Of a stretch of 5,432 nucleotides of DNA, positions 1 to 5,432 are shown one piece after another (the first letter of the stretch is position 1; each line of letters starts with the position of its first letter). The notes under the pieces are model-generated. The model was not told the DNA's origin. It saw nothing but the letters and a program-made list of their open reading frames with translations, and did not search any database. The stretch is taken from assembly GCA_015233285.1 (NCBI GenBank), contig JADFYA010000257.1, positions 1 to 5,432 on the forward strand, written 5' to 3'. The position numbers and the translations under genes are program-made. This DNA is from Deltaproteobacteria bacterium. Lineage in GTDB: Bacteria > Desulfobacterota > JADFXK01.

Positions 1-1
1 A

Positions 2-1114
2 ATTGAGGACAGCCGGGCCGACGGTGAAGAAGCCGCGCTGGCTTCAGCTTCCGGGCGATTTTGGATTACCTTGCTGGGTGTCGGGGCAATAATTTTTGGT
101 GGCCTGATCGCTTTTTTCATTACCAGGAGTATAACTAAACCGATCAACCAGATTATCAACGGGCTGGCTGAAAGCGCTGATCAAGTGGCTGCTGCATCAC
201 ATCAGGTGTCATCATCTAGTCAGGAACTGGCTGAGGCGTCATCGGAGCAAGCGGCGGCCATCGAAGAGACATCTTCGTCATTGGTAGAAGTTGCCTCCAT
301 GAGTAAGCAAAATTCTGATCACGCCAAGGAAGCGGACCGGATTGTAAAAGACTCGTCCAAGGGCATGGAAGAGGCGAATCGGGCCATGGATGAACTTACC
401 AAATCAATGGGCGAGATTTCTCAGGCGAGTGAAGAAACCCAAAAAATTATTAGAACCATTGATGAAATAGCCTTTCAGACCAACCTGTTGGCCTTGAATG
501 CGGCGGTAGAAGCGGCCCGCGCTGGGGAAGTTGGAGCCGGCTTTGCGGTGGTGGCCGACGAAGTTCGAAACCTGGCTATGCGGGCGGCCGATGCGGCCAG
601 AAACACCGCGGCCTTAATTGAAGGAACGGTTAAAAAGATACACGCCGGGGTCACCTTAGCTTCAGCGGCCAACGATACCTTTGGCAAAGTGAGAAGTAGC
701 GTTAGCAAGGTAAGTCAATTGGTTAGCGAAATTGCCACCGCGTCGCAGGAACAAACGCAAGGCGTGGAACAAGTAAATCAAACCATGTCCATGATGGATA
801 AAGCCACACAGCAGAACGCAGCCAGTGCTGAAGAAACCGCCTCCGCCTCTGAAGAGTTGAGCGCCCAGTCCTTACAAATGAACAGGTATGTGACTGAGCT
901 ACGAGGTGTTGTCGAAGGCCTTCGCCAATCTGAGGCAGATGTTCAAACCGGACCTTATGGGAAGAAATCACATCAGGCTGAAAGACAATCCCTGTCTCAG
1001 AAAAAGCCGGATGTGGGAGTGCCGAACAGGCGGGCCATAGGCTACAAACCGCCGGCCGGATCAAAATCAGCTCAAAAGATGCCCAGGGACCATGACGGGT
1101 TTAAAGATTTCTAA
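2..1114 (+). CDS. Methyl-accepting chemotaxis protein, C-terminal part (5' end outside window)
   Basis: This is the cytoplasmic signalling part of a transmembrane chemoreceptor, which controls CheA kinase through CheW. The frame is open from base 2, so the N-terminus and any sensor domain are missing; the TTG at 71 lies inside the membrane segment and is not a credible start. In the 370-residue fragment, residues 20-41 form a hydrophobic helix, followed by a short HAMP-like start ([11 protein letters not shown]). The usual second HAMP helix seems absent, and the chain runs straight into Ser/Ala/Gln/Glu-rich coiled coil. Probable methylation sites are the Glu pairs at 88-89 and 277-278. The hairpin tip that binds CheA/CheW is near 155-176 ([20 protein letters not shown]). 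A polar tail of about 60 residues ends in GFKDF and is not an NWETF-type CheR tether. The family call is secure; the ligand is unknown because the sensor is outside the window. Confidence 0.95.
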   Translation: MEDSRADGEEAALASASGRFWITLLGVGAIIFGGLIAFFITRSITKPINQIINGLAESADQVAAASHQVSSSSQELAEASSEQAAAIEETSSSLVEVASMSKQNSDHAKEADRIVKDSSKGMEEANRAMDELTKSMGEISQASEETQKIIRTIDEIAFQTNLLALNAAVEAARAGEVGAGFAVVADEVRNLAMRAADAARNTAALIEGTVKKIHAGVTLASAANDTFGKVRSSVSKVSQLVSEIATASQEQTQGVEQVNQTMSMMDKATQQNAASAEETASASEELSAQSLQMNRYVTELRGVVEGLRQSEADVQTGPYGKKSHQAERQSLSQKKPDVGVPNRRAIGYKPPAGSKSAQKMPRDHDGFKDF

Positions 1115-1214
1115 AATTACAATCAGGCGGCTGACTAATTTCAGCACCGAATGAAAAAGCACGACGCCGGGGGGCCCGGAGGATTTTCTGGTATTCCAGG
1201 CATAATCTAGGGCC

Positions 1215-1250
1215 TCAGGGTCAAGCTTTTTAACCATGCCTTGGCCCTGA
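1215..1250. other. 11-bp stem-loop downstream of the chemoreceptor gene
   Basis: TCAGGGTCAAG at 1215-1225 pairs with CTTGGCCCTGA at 1240-1250 along 11 positions with one G-U, leaving a 14-nt loop that contains a T run. No T tract follows the stem on either strand, so it does not fit a standard intrinsic terminator. It could be a transcript-end or stability hairpin for the chemoreceptor mRNA. It lies just upstream of the candidate panC promoter. The stem is visible; its function is unknown. Confidence 0.4.
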
Positions 1251-1264
1251 CCCGAAAATTCTGC

Positions 1265-1294
1265 TTGACACGACCAGGCCGCTTCAGGTAACAT
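1265..1294 (+). promoter_or_regulatory. Candidate sigma70-type promoter for panC-panD
   Basis: A perfect -35 hexamer TTGACA (1265-1270) is followed by an 18-bp spacer and TAACAT (1289-1294), a 4/6 match to the -10 consensus. Transcription would begin near 1300, giving a leader of about 105 nt before the panC start. This is the best promoter-like pair in the 291-base gap and has the right orientation. It rests on consensus matching only. Confidence 0.45.
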
Positions 1295-1331
1295 CTCTGG
1301 CCAACTGACTAAGGGTAGATCTTTGCTTGGA

Positions 1332-1396
1332 TCCGGATTTCCGGACCGGGACTTGGAGCATCCCCCCAAATATGTGGGCTCCCGGTATCGGTCCCG
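1332..1396 (+). promoter_or_regulatory. Structured panC leader with competing stems
   Basis: Several stems compete for the same bases. TCCGG 1332-1336 pairs with CCGGA 1341-1345. ACCGGGA 1345-1351 pairs with TCCCGGT 1380-1386 (7 bp). GGACCG 1343-1348 pairs with CGGTCC 1389-1394, or CGGGAC 1347-1352 with GTCCCG 1391-1396; either of the last two can enclose a GGAGC 1355-1359 / GCTCC 1378-1382 stem. These cannot all form together, and the 3' side reaches the weak ribosome-binding site CAGG at 1397-1400. Such an arrangement could control pantothenate synthesis. A conserved 'pan' RNA motif upstream of pantothenate genes is known in some bacteria including deltaproteobacteria, but I cannot confirm a match by eye. 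GC-rich DNA also gives such stems by chance. Confidence 0.3.
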
Positions 1397-1405
1397 CAGG
1401 TTAAT

Positions 1406-2254
1406 ATGCAACTAATTGAAACAATTAACGAAATGTCCGAGGTGGCGACCGCTGCGGTCCGCCGGAATAAAACAATCGCCTTTGTCCCGACGATGGGATT
1501 TTTACATCAAGGCCACCTGAGCCTGATGGCCCACGCTCGAGGCCTCGCCGATATCCTGGTTGCCAGTATCTTTGTCAATCCCACCCAATTTGGCCCCAAC
1601 GAAGATCTTGATCGGTATCCCCGCGCATTTGAGTCAGATTCCCAGAAGTGCCGAGACCAGGGAGTAGATTATCTTTTTTTCCCCCAGCCTCAGGAGATGT
1701 ATCCTGACGGATGGCAAACTACGGTGAACGTCAGCCGGGTCACCGCTAATCTGTGCGGCAAGAATCGGCCCGTCCATTTTACCGGCGTGGCCACGGTGGT
1801 CCTGAAGCTGTTCAATATCATTAAACCCACCCTGGCGGTCTTTGGGGAAAAGGACTATCAGCAACTGGTCACCATCCGGCGCATGGTTAAAGATCTTAAC
1901 CTCAAGGTGGACGTGGTCGGTCAGCCCACCGTCCGAGAGCCTGACGGCCTGGCCATGAGTTCGCGAAACGTCCATCTCTCTACAGAAGAACGGCGCTCGG
2001 CTCTGAGCCTGTCCGCCTCCCTGGCCCGGGCCAGGGATATGGTCGCGGCCGGGGCTCGGGCGACTGCTCCGATTATCGCCGACCTGGCCGCGTTTATCTC
2101 CCATCACCCCTATACCAACCCAGACTATGTCAGCCTGGTTGATCCTGAAACCCTGGAAGACCTGAACGTGATCGAGACCAGAGCCCTCTTGGCCCTGGCC
2201 GTGAAAGTGGGGCAAACCCGGCTGATCGACAACTGTATCTTGTCGGCGGTCTAG
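1406..2254 (+). CDS. panC: Pantoate--beta-alanine ligase (pantothenate synthetase)
   Basis: PanC is a cytoplasmic enzyme that joins pantoate and beta-alanine at the cost of ATP, by way of a pantoyl-adenylate, to give pantothenate, the precursor of coenzyme A. The 282-residue product has the usual family length. Visible landmarks are VPTMG with the HIGH-type nucleotide motif HQGH at residues 34-37, FVNPTQF at 56-62, FGEKDYQQL at 146-154, and REPDGLAMSSRN at 177-188, the KMSKS-like region. It ends in the typical A-KVGQTRLIDN segment. The ATG at 1406 gives a normal N-terminus (MQLIETINEM); a modest AGG lies 5 bases upstream. It is the first gene of a likely operon with panD, which supplies its beta-alanine. 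No frameshift or missing motif is seen, and the identification is firm. Confidence 0.98.
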   Translation: MQLIETINEMSEVATAAVRRNKTIAFVPTMGFLHQGHLSLMAHARGLADILVASIFVNPTQFGPNEDLDRYPRAFESDSQKCRDQGVDYLFFPQPQEMYPDGWQTTVNVSRVTANLCGKNRPVHFTGVATVVLKLFNIIKPTLAVFGEKDYQQLVTIRRMVKDLNLKVDVVGQPTVREPDGLAMSSRNVHLSTEERRSALSLSASLARARDMVAAGARATAPIIADLAAFISHHPYTNPDYVSLVDPETLEDLNVIETRALLALAVKVGQTRLIDNCILSAV

Positions 2255-2325
2255 TCCCCCGGCATCGTGTATTATTAACCAGCCCAGCCATTGACCGGGC
2301 CATCAAGACGCTGAGGTAAATATTT

Positions 2326-2706
2326 ATGCAACGAATGATGTTTAAGTCAAAGATCCATCGCGCCACCATCACCGAATCCAACCTGGACTATGAAGGCAGC
2401 ATGTCTATCGATGTCAACCTGATGGAGCTGGCCGACATTTTGCCCTATGAGATGATTCATATTTACAACATCAACAATGGGGCGCGTTTTGAAACCTACG
2501 CCATCGAGGCGGAGCGTGGTTCCGGGACAATCTGTCTTAACGGCGCAGCGGCCCGGATGGGTTGTGCGGGTGATCTGGTGATCATTTGCACTTATCAACC
2601 CATGGATGACGCCCAGGCCAAAAACCATCAACCCGTGGTGGTGAAGGTCGATAGCTATAATCACCCTCTCATCGATCATCAACAGCCCAGGATTGTCAAG
2701 GCATAG
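2326..2706 (+). CDS. panD: Aspartate 1-decarboxylase proenzyme
   Basis: PanD converts L-aspartate to beta-alanine and CO2, the second substrate of PanC. It is made as a proenzyme that cleaves itself between Gly and Ser, the new N-terminal residue becoming a pyruvoyl cofactor. The 126-residue product carries the cleavage site as YEGS with Gly24-Ser25 at the same position as in the E. coli enzyme. Residues known from that enzyme are also in place: Lys9, His11, Arg54, Thr57, Tyr58 and Asn72, plus the [16 protein letters not shown] block. A good ribosome-binding site, GAGGT at 2313-2317, sits 8 bases before the ATG. It follows panC by 71 bases with no terminator seen between them, which points to co-transcription. 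The C-terminal 20 or so residues are family-variable. No maturation factor gene (PanM) is visible nearby. Confidence 0.98.
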   Translation: MQRMMFKSKIHRATITESNLDYEGSMSIDVNLMELADILPYEMIHIYNINNGARFETYAIEAERGSGTICLNGAAARMGCAGDLVIICTYQPMDDAQAKNHQPVVVKVDSYNHPLIDHQQPRIVKA

Positions 2707-2762
2707 AAGCAAACCGGCATATTGCATGCACTTAACTCACACATAGAAAGCACCATATTCTG

Positions 2763-3275
2763 ATGAGACCGACAAAAACGAAAAAGATTGCGGGAAGCGT
2801 CCTGGTCACCCTGGTCTGGATATTCACCGGGCTGTTTTTGTCCTGTGCCGCCGACAAACAGGAATTGCCTCCGGCCCCGGAGGTCGTGCTGAAAGACCTG
2901 GCCGGTAAGCAGGTCGGGCTGAAAGATTTCCGGAGCAAGGTGGTAATGGTTAATTTTTTTGCCACCTGGTGTGGCCCCTGCCGGATGGAAATCCCCCAGT
3001 TAATTAATTTTCATGGAAAGTATAAGGACAAGGGATTTGAAGTCATCGGAATTTCCCTTGACCCTAACCCTGCCGCCGTGTTAGAGCCGTTTGCTAAAAA
3101 TATGAAGATTCCCTACCCGTTATTTTTGGGGACCCAGGACACAGCCCTGACTTTTGGTGGCTTTAGAGGTATCCCAACGACTTTTTTGATTACCAGAGAT
3201 GGCAAAATTTTCAAGAAATACACTGGTGTACAACCTGATTCCATTCTGGAAAAGGATATCGTCGGGTTACTCTGA
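2763..3275 (+). CDS. TlpA/ResA-like thioredoxin-fold protein, probable lipoprotein
   Basis: This is an extracytoplasmic thiol-disulfide oxidoreductase of the TlpA/ResA/AhpC-TSA-like group, which usually reduces disulfides in exported proteins such as apocytochromes c. The 170-residue product opens with a basic stretch (RPTKTKK), a hydrophobic segment of about 18 residues and FLSC at 25-28, a loose lipobox with Cys28; Ala follows, which favours the outer membrane under the E. coli rule. The catalytic motif is WCGPC with cysteines 70 and 73, preceded by VNFFAT. A cis-proline loop GIPTTF is centred on Pro138, and ISLDPNP fits the central strand of the family. The start has only a weak upstream AGAAAG. 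It begins 56 bases after panD with no terminator seen, so it may be read from the pan transcript. The true substrate cannot be told; no cytochrome or partner DsbD gene is in view. Confidence 0.9.
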   Translation: MRPTKTKKIAGSVLVTLVWIFTGLFLSCAADKQELPPAPEVVLKDLAGKQVGLKDFRSKVVMVNFFATWCGPCRMEIPQLINFHGKYKDKGFEVIGISLDPNPAAVLEPFAKNMKIPYPLFLGTQDTALTFGGFRGIPTTFLITRDGKIFKKYTGVQPDSILEKDIVGLL

Positions 3276-3281
3276 TCCCCG

Positions 3282-3296
3282 CGGCCGAGGCGGCCG
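3282..3296. other. GC-rich 6-bp hairpin after the thioredoxin-like gene
   Basis: CGGCCG at 3282-3287 and CGGCCG at 3291-3296 are separated by AGG, giving a compact all-GC stem seven bases after the TGA stop. It may mark the end of the upstream transcript. No T run follows, so it is not a standard intrinsic terminator, and because each half is itself a palindrome it can equally be read as a direct repeat. Confidence 0.35.
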
Positions 3297-3311
3297 GACC
3301 AATCATTCCGC

Positions 3312-3341
3312 TTGCCCTATTCTTAACGAGCGTCGTATACA
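3312..3341 (+). promoter_or_regulatory. Weak candidate promoter for the moxR-DUF58 pair
   Basis: TTGCCC (3312-3317) and TATACA (3336-3341) each match the sigma70 hexamers at 4 of 6 positions, with an 18-bp spacer. The 142-base gap before moxR leaves room for a separate promoter. The -10 end abuts the palindrome at 3340-3351, where transcription would begin. Matches of this quality occur often by chance. Confidence 0.22.
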
Positions 3342-3351
3342 GGCGCGCCTG
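3340..3351. repeat. Perfect 12-bp palindrome upstream of moxR
   Basis: CAGGCGCGCCTG equals its own reverse complement over all 12 bases and sits 66 bases before the moxR start, beside the weak candidate promoter. Its place and symmetry would suit an operator for a dimeric regulator, but no regulator is identified and no second copy is seen in the window. Confidence 0.35.
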
Positions 3352-3405
3352 ATCGTTTCCGTACATCAGTTTAAAAAACATAACGCAGAGGACGAAGAGA
3401 GAAAA

Positions 3406-3410
3406 AAGGA
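3406..3410 (+). promoter_or_regulatory. Ribosome-binding site that fixes the moxR start
   Basis: AAGGA lies 7 bases before the ATG at 3418. It decides between this start and the in-frame ATG at 3199, which would add 73 residues encoded inside the thioredoxin-like gene and unlike any MoxR N-terminus. Confidence 0.8.
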
Positions 3411-3417
3411 ACCCGAC

Positions 3418-4404
3418 ATGGATACGTCCATTTCCGATTTGACCCAAACAATTGCGGAAGAATCAGCCTTAGTCACTGAAACAATTAGTGAAATAAGCAA
3501 GGTCATCATCGGCCAGAAGGCCTTGATCCAGAGGTTGGTCATCGCCATCTTGACCAATGGGCATGTCCTGGTCGAGGGTGTCCCTGGGCTGGCCAAGACT
3601 TTGGCGGTCAAGACCCTGGCGGCCAGCGTGGCTACGTCGTTTATGCGCATCCAGTTTACTCCGGATCTGCTTCCGGCCGACATCCTGGGCACCCGGATCT
3701 ACCGCCCCGAAAGCGGTCAGTTTGAGGTTAAAAAAGGCCCCATTTTCAGCAATATTATCCTGGCCGATGAGATCAACCGGGCTCCGGCCAAGGTCCAGAG
3801 CGCCATGCTGGAGGCCATGCAGGAGCGGCAGGTGACCATAGGTGAGACTACCTTTATCCTGGAAGATCCTTTTCTGGTCATGGCCACCCAGAACCCGATC
3901 GAGCAGGAGGGAACCTACCCCTTGCCGGAGGCCCAGGTGGACCGGTTGATGTTCAAGGTCAAAATGGACTATCCCGGCAAGGCCGAAGAGGCTGAAATAG
4001 TCAAAAAAATGGCAGTGGGCCGGGTGCCGTCCGTTCGGCCCGTATTGAATCCGGACATGATTAAGACGATGCGGCGCCATGTGCAACAGGTTTACTTAGA
4101 CGACAAACTATTGCACTATATTGTGGACCTGGTCAGTATCACCCGCCACCCTTCCGACTATGGCCTGGACATAAATAACCTAATCCATTATGGGGCTTCA
4201 CCTCGGGCCGGGATTTTTCTGGCCCTGGCCGCCCGGGGCTGCGCCTATATGGAAGGCCGCGCCTTTGTTACCCCCCAGGACATCAAAACCATGGCCCCGG
4301 ACGTGTTTCGCCACCGGATCATCCTGTCCTATGAGGCCGAGGCCGAGGAAATGACCCCGGACGATGTCATAGCCCGAATACTGGAAACGGTGGAGGTCCC
4401 GTAA
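3418..4404 (+). CDS. MoxR-family AAA+ ATPase
   Basis: MoxR ATPases are cytoplasmic ring-forming, chaperone-like enzymes thought to help assemble or activate partner proteins, commonly with von Willebrand A-domain proteins encoded next door. The 328-residue product has the normal family length and every AAA+ element: Walker A GVPGLAKT at residues 54-61; Walker B ending in DE at 117-118 (LADEINRAP); sensor 1 ATQNP at 156-160; the arginine-finger region LPEAQVDR ending at Arg176; and sensor 2 GASPRA with Arg263. The N-terminal IIGQ segment is also typical. Nothing essential appears missing, so the ATPase should be active. Its stop is 3 bases before the DUF58 start, and the DUF58 ribosome-binding site lies inside its 3' end, which implies translational coupling. 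The family is certain; the client process (cell envelope, stress, metalloenzyme activation) is not indicated by the neighbours. Confidence 0.96.
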   Translation: MDTSISDLTQTIAEESALVTETISEISKVIIGQKALIQRLVIAILTNGHVLVEGVPGLAKTLAVKTLAASVATSFMRIQFTPDLLPADILGTRIYRPESGQFEVKKGPIFSNIILADEINRAPAKVQSAMLEAMQERQVTIGETTFILEDPFLVMATQNPIEQEGTYPLPEAQVDRLMFKVKMDYPGKAEEAEIVKKMAVGRVPSVRPVLNPDMIKTMRRHVQQVYLDDKLLHYIVDLVSITRHPSDYGLDINNLIHYGASPRAGIFLALAARGCAYMEGRAFVTPQDIKTMAPDVFRHRIILSYEAEAEEMTPDDVIARILETVEVP

Positions 4405-4407
4405 ACC

Positions 4408-5076
4408 GTGATCTCCCGCGAACTGATCAAAAAAATCCGCCTGATCCATCTGAAGACCCGCCGGCAAGTGACCAGCGTTTTTGCCGGGCAGTACGAGAGC
4501 GCCTTCCGCGGGCAGGGGATGGAATTCGAAGAAGTCCGGGAGTATATCGAGGGCGACGACATCCGGACCATCGACTGGAACGTCACCGCCCGGATGAACC
4601 GGCCCTACGTGAAGGTCTTCCGGGAGGAGCGGGAAATGACCGTGATGCTCCTGGTGGATGTTTCTTCTTCGGAGCGGTTCGGCACGGCCAGAACACTGAA
4701 GATGGATATGGCCGCAGAAACAGCGGCGATCCTGGCCTACGCCGCCATCCGGAACAATGACAAGGTGGGCCTGATTATTTTTTCCGATACGGTGGAGAAA
4801 TATATCCCCCCCAAAAAAGGAGTCGGGCACATCTTTAGGGTGATCAAGGAAGTGTTGGATTACCGGCCCACCGGCCGGAGGACCAGCCTGGACGAGGGGC
4901 TTAAGTTTTTGATTCGGGTGACCCGGCGTAAGGCCGTCTGCTTTCTTATTTCCGATTTTCTCGACACCGGATTGAACGCAGTCTGCGCATCGCGGCCAAG
5001 AAGCACGACCTGGTCGCCCTGGTTATCTCTGATCCCAAAGAGGCGCGGCTGCCCCCGCTGGGTTATGTCACGCTGA
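4408..5076 (+). CDS. DUF58 protein (vWA-like), frameshifted: in-frame portion
   Basis: DUF58 proteins contain a von Willebrand A-like fold and are the standard partners of MoxR ATPases. The GTG start at 4408 follows GGAGG at 4392-4396. Family hallmarks are present: GMEFEEVREY at residues 37-46, EGDDIRTIDWN at 48-58, ARMNRPYVKVFREERE to residue 76, the MIDAS-type metal motif DVSSS at 84-88, and NNDKVGLIIFSD further on. The match holds to about residue 188 (SDFLDTG). After that the frame gives 34 unrelated residues (NAVCASRPR...) and stops at 5076, while the proper continuation lies in the -1 frame. Restoring one base in the GGATT/GAACGC stretch, for example as GGATTTGAACGC, would give TGFERSLR and a full 292-residue protein of normal size. 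As read, the product is truncated; a sequencing error is a real alternative. Confidence 0.88.
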   Translation: MISRELIKKIRLIHLKTRRQVTSVFAGQYESAFRGQGMEFEEVREYIEGDDIRTIDWNVTARMNRPYVKVFREEREMTVMLLVDVSSSERFGTARTLKMDMAAETAAILAYAAIRNNDKVGLIIFSDTVEKYIPPKKGVGHIFRVIKEVLDYRPTGRRTSLDEGLKFLIRVTRRKAVCFLISDFLDTGLNAVCASRPRSTTWSPWLSLIPKRRGCPRWVMSR

Positions 5077-5285
5077 CGGACGCGGAGACAGGCCGATCTG
5101 TGACGGTCAACACCTCATCTCCTGATTTCCAGAAGCAATTCCAGGTGGTGGCCGAGAAACGGACGGGCGCCCTGGTCAACCTGTTCCGCCGGGCCGGAGT
5201 GGACCATACCTTCCTGCCTACGCCCGTCTCACCCATTGATCCGTTGTTGAAGTTTTTTATAAAGCGGGAAAAGAAGTTTCGCTGA
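4971..5285 (+). pseudogene. Displaced C-terminal part of the same DUF58 gene
   Basis: In the frame one base back from the start of the gene, the sequence reads IERSLRIAAKKHDLVALV, then ISDPKEARLPPLGYVTL, and on to a TGA at 5283-5285. This is what normally follows SDFLDTG in DUF58 proteins and supplies the last roughly 104 residues. It has no ribosome-binding site or sensible start of its own: the GTG at 5100 falls in mid-domain. It is therefore the broken-off 3' part of the gene beginning at 4408, not a separate gene. The reading frame remains open throughout with normal codon use, so any frameshift is recent, or is an error in the sequence. Confidence 0.85.
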
Positions 5286-5432
5286 GGGCACAGGGCGCCT
5301 TGGCTGATTGGATAAACCTGAGTTCGACGAGTATGCTAAGTGATTATCATCAAGGCCATGATTCAATCCGCAGATTGCGCCGATTTGCGCAGATTAGGGC
5401 CAAAATAGATCTGTAGGTATTTTCCATCTGCG
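5286..5432. other. Non-coding right end of the window
   Basis: No credible gene begins here. The short frame from the ATG at 5359 ends at 5409 and has no ribosome-binding site. TTGGAT (5308-5313) and TATGCT (5332-5337) are 18 bases apart and vaguely promoter-like, but the -35 match is poor. No terminator with a T tract is seen after the DUF58 gene. The last 60 or so bases hold the GCAGATT repeats described separately. Further members of a MoxR operon, often found after DUF58, do not start within these 147 bases. Confidence 0.5.
5368..5432. repeat. GCAGATT short repeats with an inverted copy at the edge
   Basis: GCAGATT occurs at 5370-5376 and 5389-5395, with a related CGATTTGCGC unit between them, so units recur about every 10 bases. 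ATCTGCG at 5426-5432 is the reverse complement of CGCAGAT at 5388-5394 and is cut by the window edge. The arrangement resembles the short 'CGCAGATT' intergenic repeats I recall from many environmental bacterial genomes. It may be the left part of a longer palindromic element continuing to the right. Confidence 0.5.

Noticed and set aside
1067..1411. A 114-residue minus-strand frame covering the chemoreceptor-panC gap
   Set aside because: It starts with TTG inside the panC start region, runs back into the chemoreceptor gene, lacks a ribosome-binding site and resembles no family I know.
2732..2761. TTAACT and TATTCT as a promoter for the thioredoxin-like gene
   Set aside because: The -10 would lie directly against the start codon, giving transcription inside the gene; the hexamer matches are also weak.
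3199..3417. An N-terminal extension of 73 residues on the MoxR protein from the ATG at 3199
   Set aside because: It overlaps the thioredoxin-like coding sequence in another frame, has no family resemblance, and a good ribosome-binding site at 3406-3410 serves the ATG at 3418.
4198..4830. A 210-residue minus-strand frame across the moxR-DUF58 junction
   Set aside because: It is a shadow of two well-supported genes on the + strand; the composition is that of antisense translation of GC-rich coding DNA.
4955..4980. Programmed -1 frameshifting in the DUF58 gene
   Set aside because: No X-XXY-YYZ slippery heptamer is seen at the joint and I know of no such mechanism in this family.
5100..5285. 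A separate 61-residue gene starting at GTG 5100
   Set aside because: The same frame continues upstream with clear DUF58 sequence, so this is the displaced end of the frameshifted gene.
1..5432. CRISPR arrays, tRNA or rRNA genes, transposase genes
   Set aside because: I saw no regularly spaced long repeats, no cloverleaf or conserved rRNA segments, and no transposase-like translation on either strand.

Overview
The window looks like chromosomal DNA of a Gram-negative bacterium, most likely a Desulfobacterota (deltaproteobacterial) lineage. The grounds are a chemoreceptor with a shortened HAMP region and a tail ending in FKDF, a style I associate with that group, a TlpA-like protein with a probable lipoprotein signal, and moderately GC-rich, GCC/GGC-heavy coding sequence. 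This assignment is inference and cannot be narrowed to a genus. All genes supported here lie on the + strand.

Layout: (1) bases 2-1114, the C-terminal part of a methyl-accepting chemotaxis protein, cut by the left edge. (2) bases 1115-1405, an intergenic stretch with a long hairpin, a plausible sigma70-type promoter and a GC-rich leader with competing stems in front of panC. (3) bases 1406-2706, panC and panD, the two enzymes that make pantothenate from pantoate and aspartate-derived beta-alanine; panB is not in the window. (4) bases 2763-3275, a TlpA/ResA-type thioredoxin-fold protein with a CGPC active site and a probable lipoprotein signal. (5) bases 3276-3417, a gap with a GC-rich hairpin and a perfect 12-bp palindrome. 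(6) bases 3418-5285, a MoxR-family AAA+ ATPase followed after 3 bases by a DUF58 (vWA-like) protein, the usual two-gene core of MoxR systems. (7) bases 5286-5432, non-coding, ending in short GCAGATT repeats that run to the right edge.

The clearest anomaly is a one-base frameshift in the DUF58 gene near 4969-4976. The protein is family-like up to about residue 188, then the frame goes wrong and stops at 5076, while the remaining family-like sequence continues in the -1 frame to 5285. This is either an inactivating mutation or a base-calling error in a short T run.

The genes do not form one obvious pathway. panC-panD is a metabolic unit, MoxR-DUF58 is a chaperone-like unit, and the thioredoxin-like gene sits between them, possibly as the distal gene of the pan transcript. 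I found no convincing undescribed multi-gene system; the most open items are the panC leader, the frameshift and the right-edge repeats.
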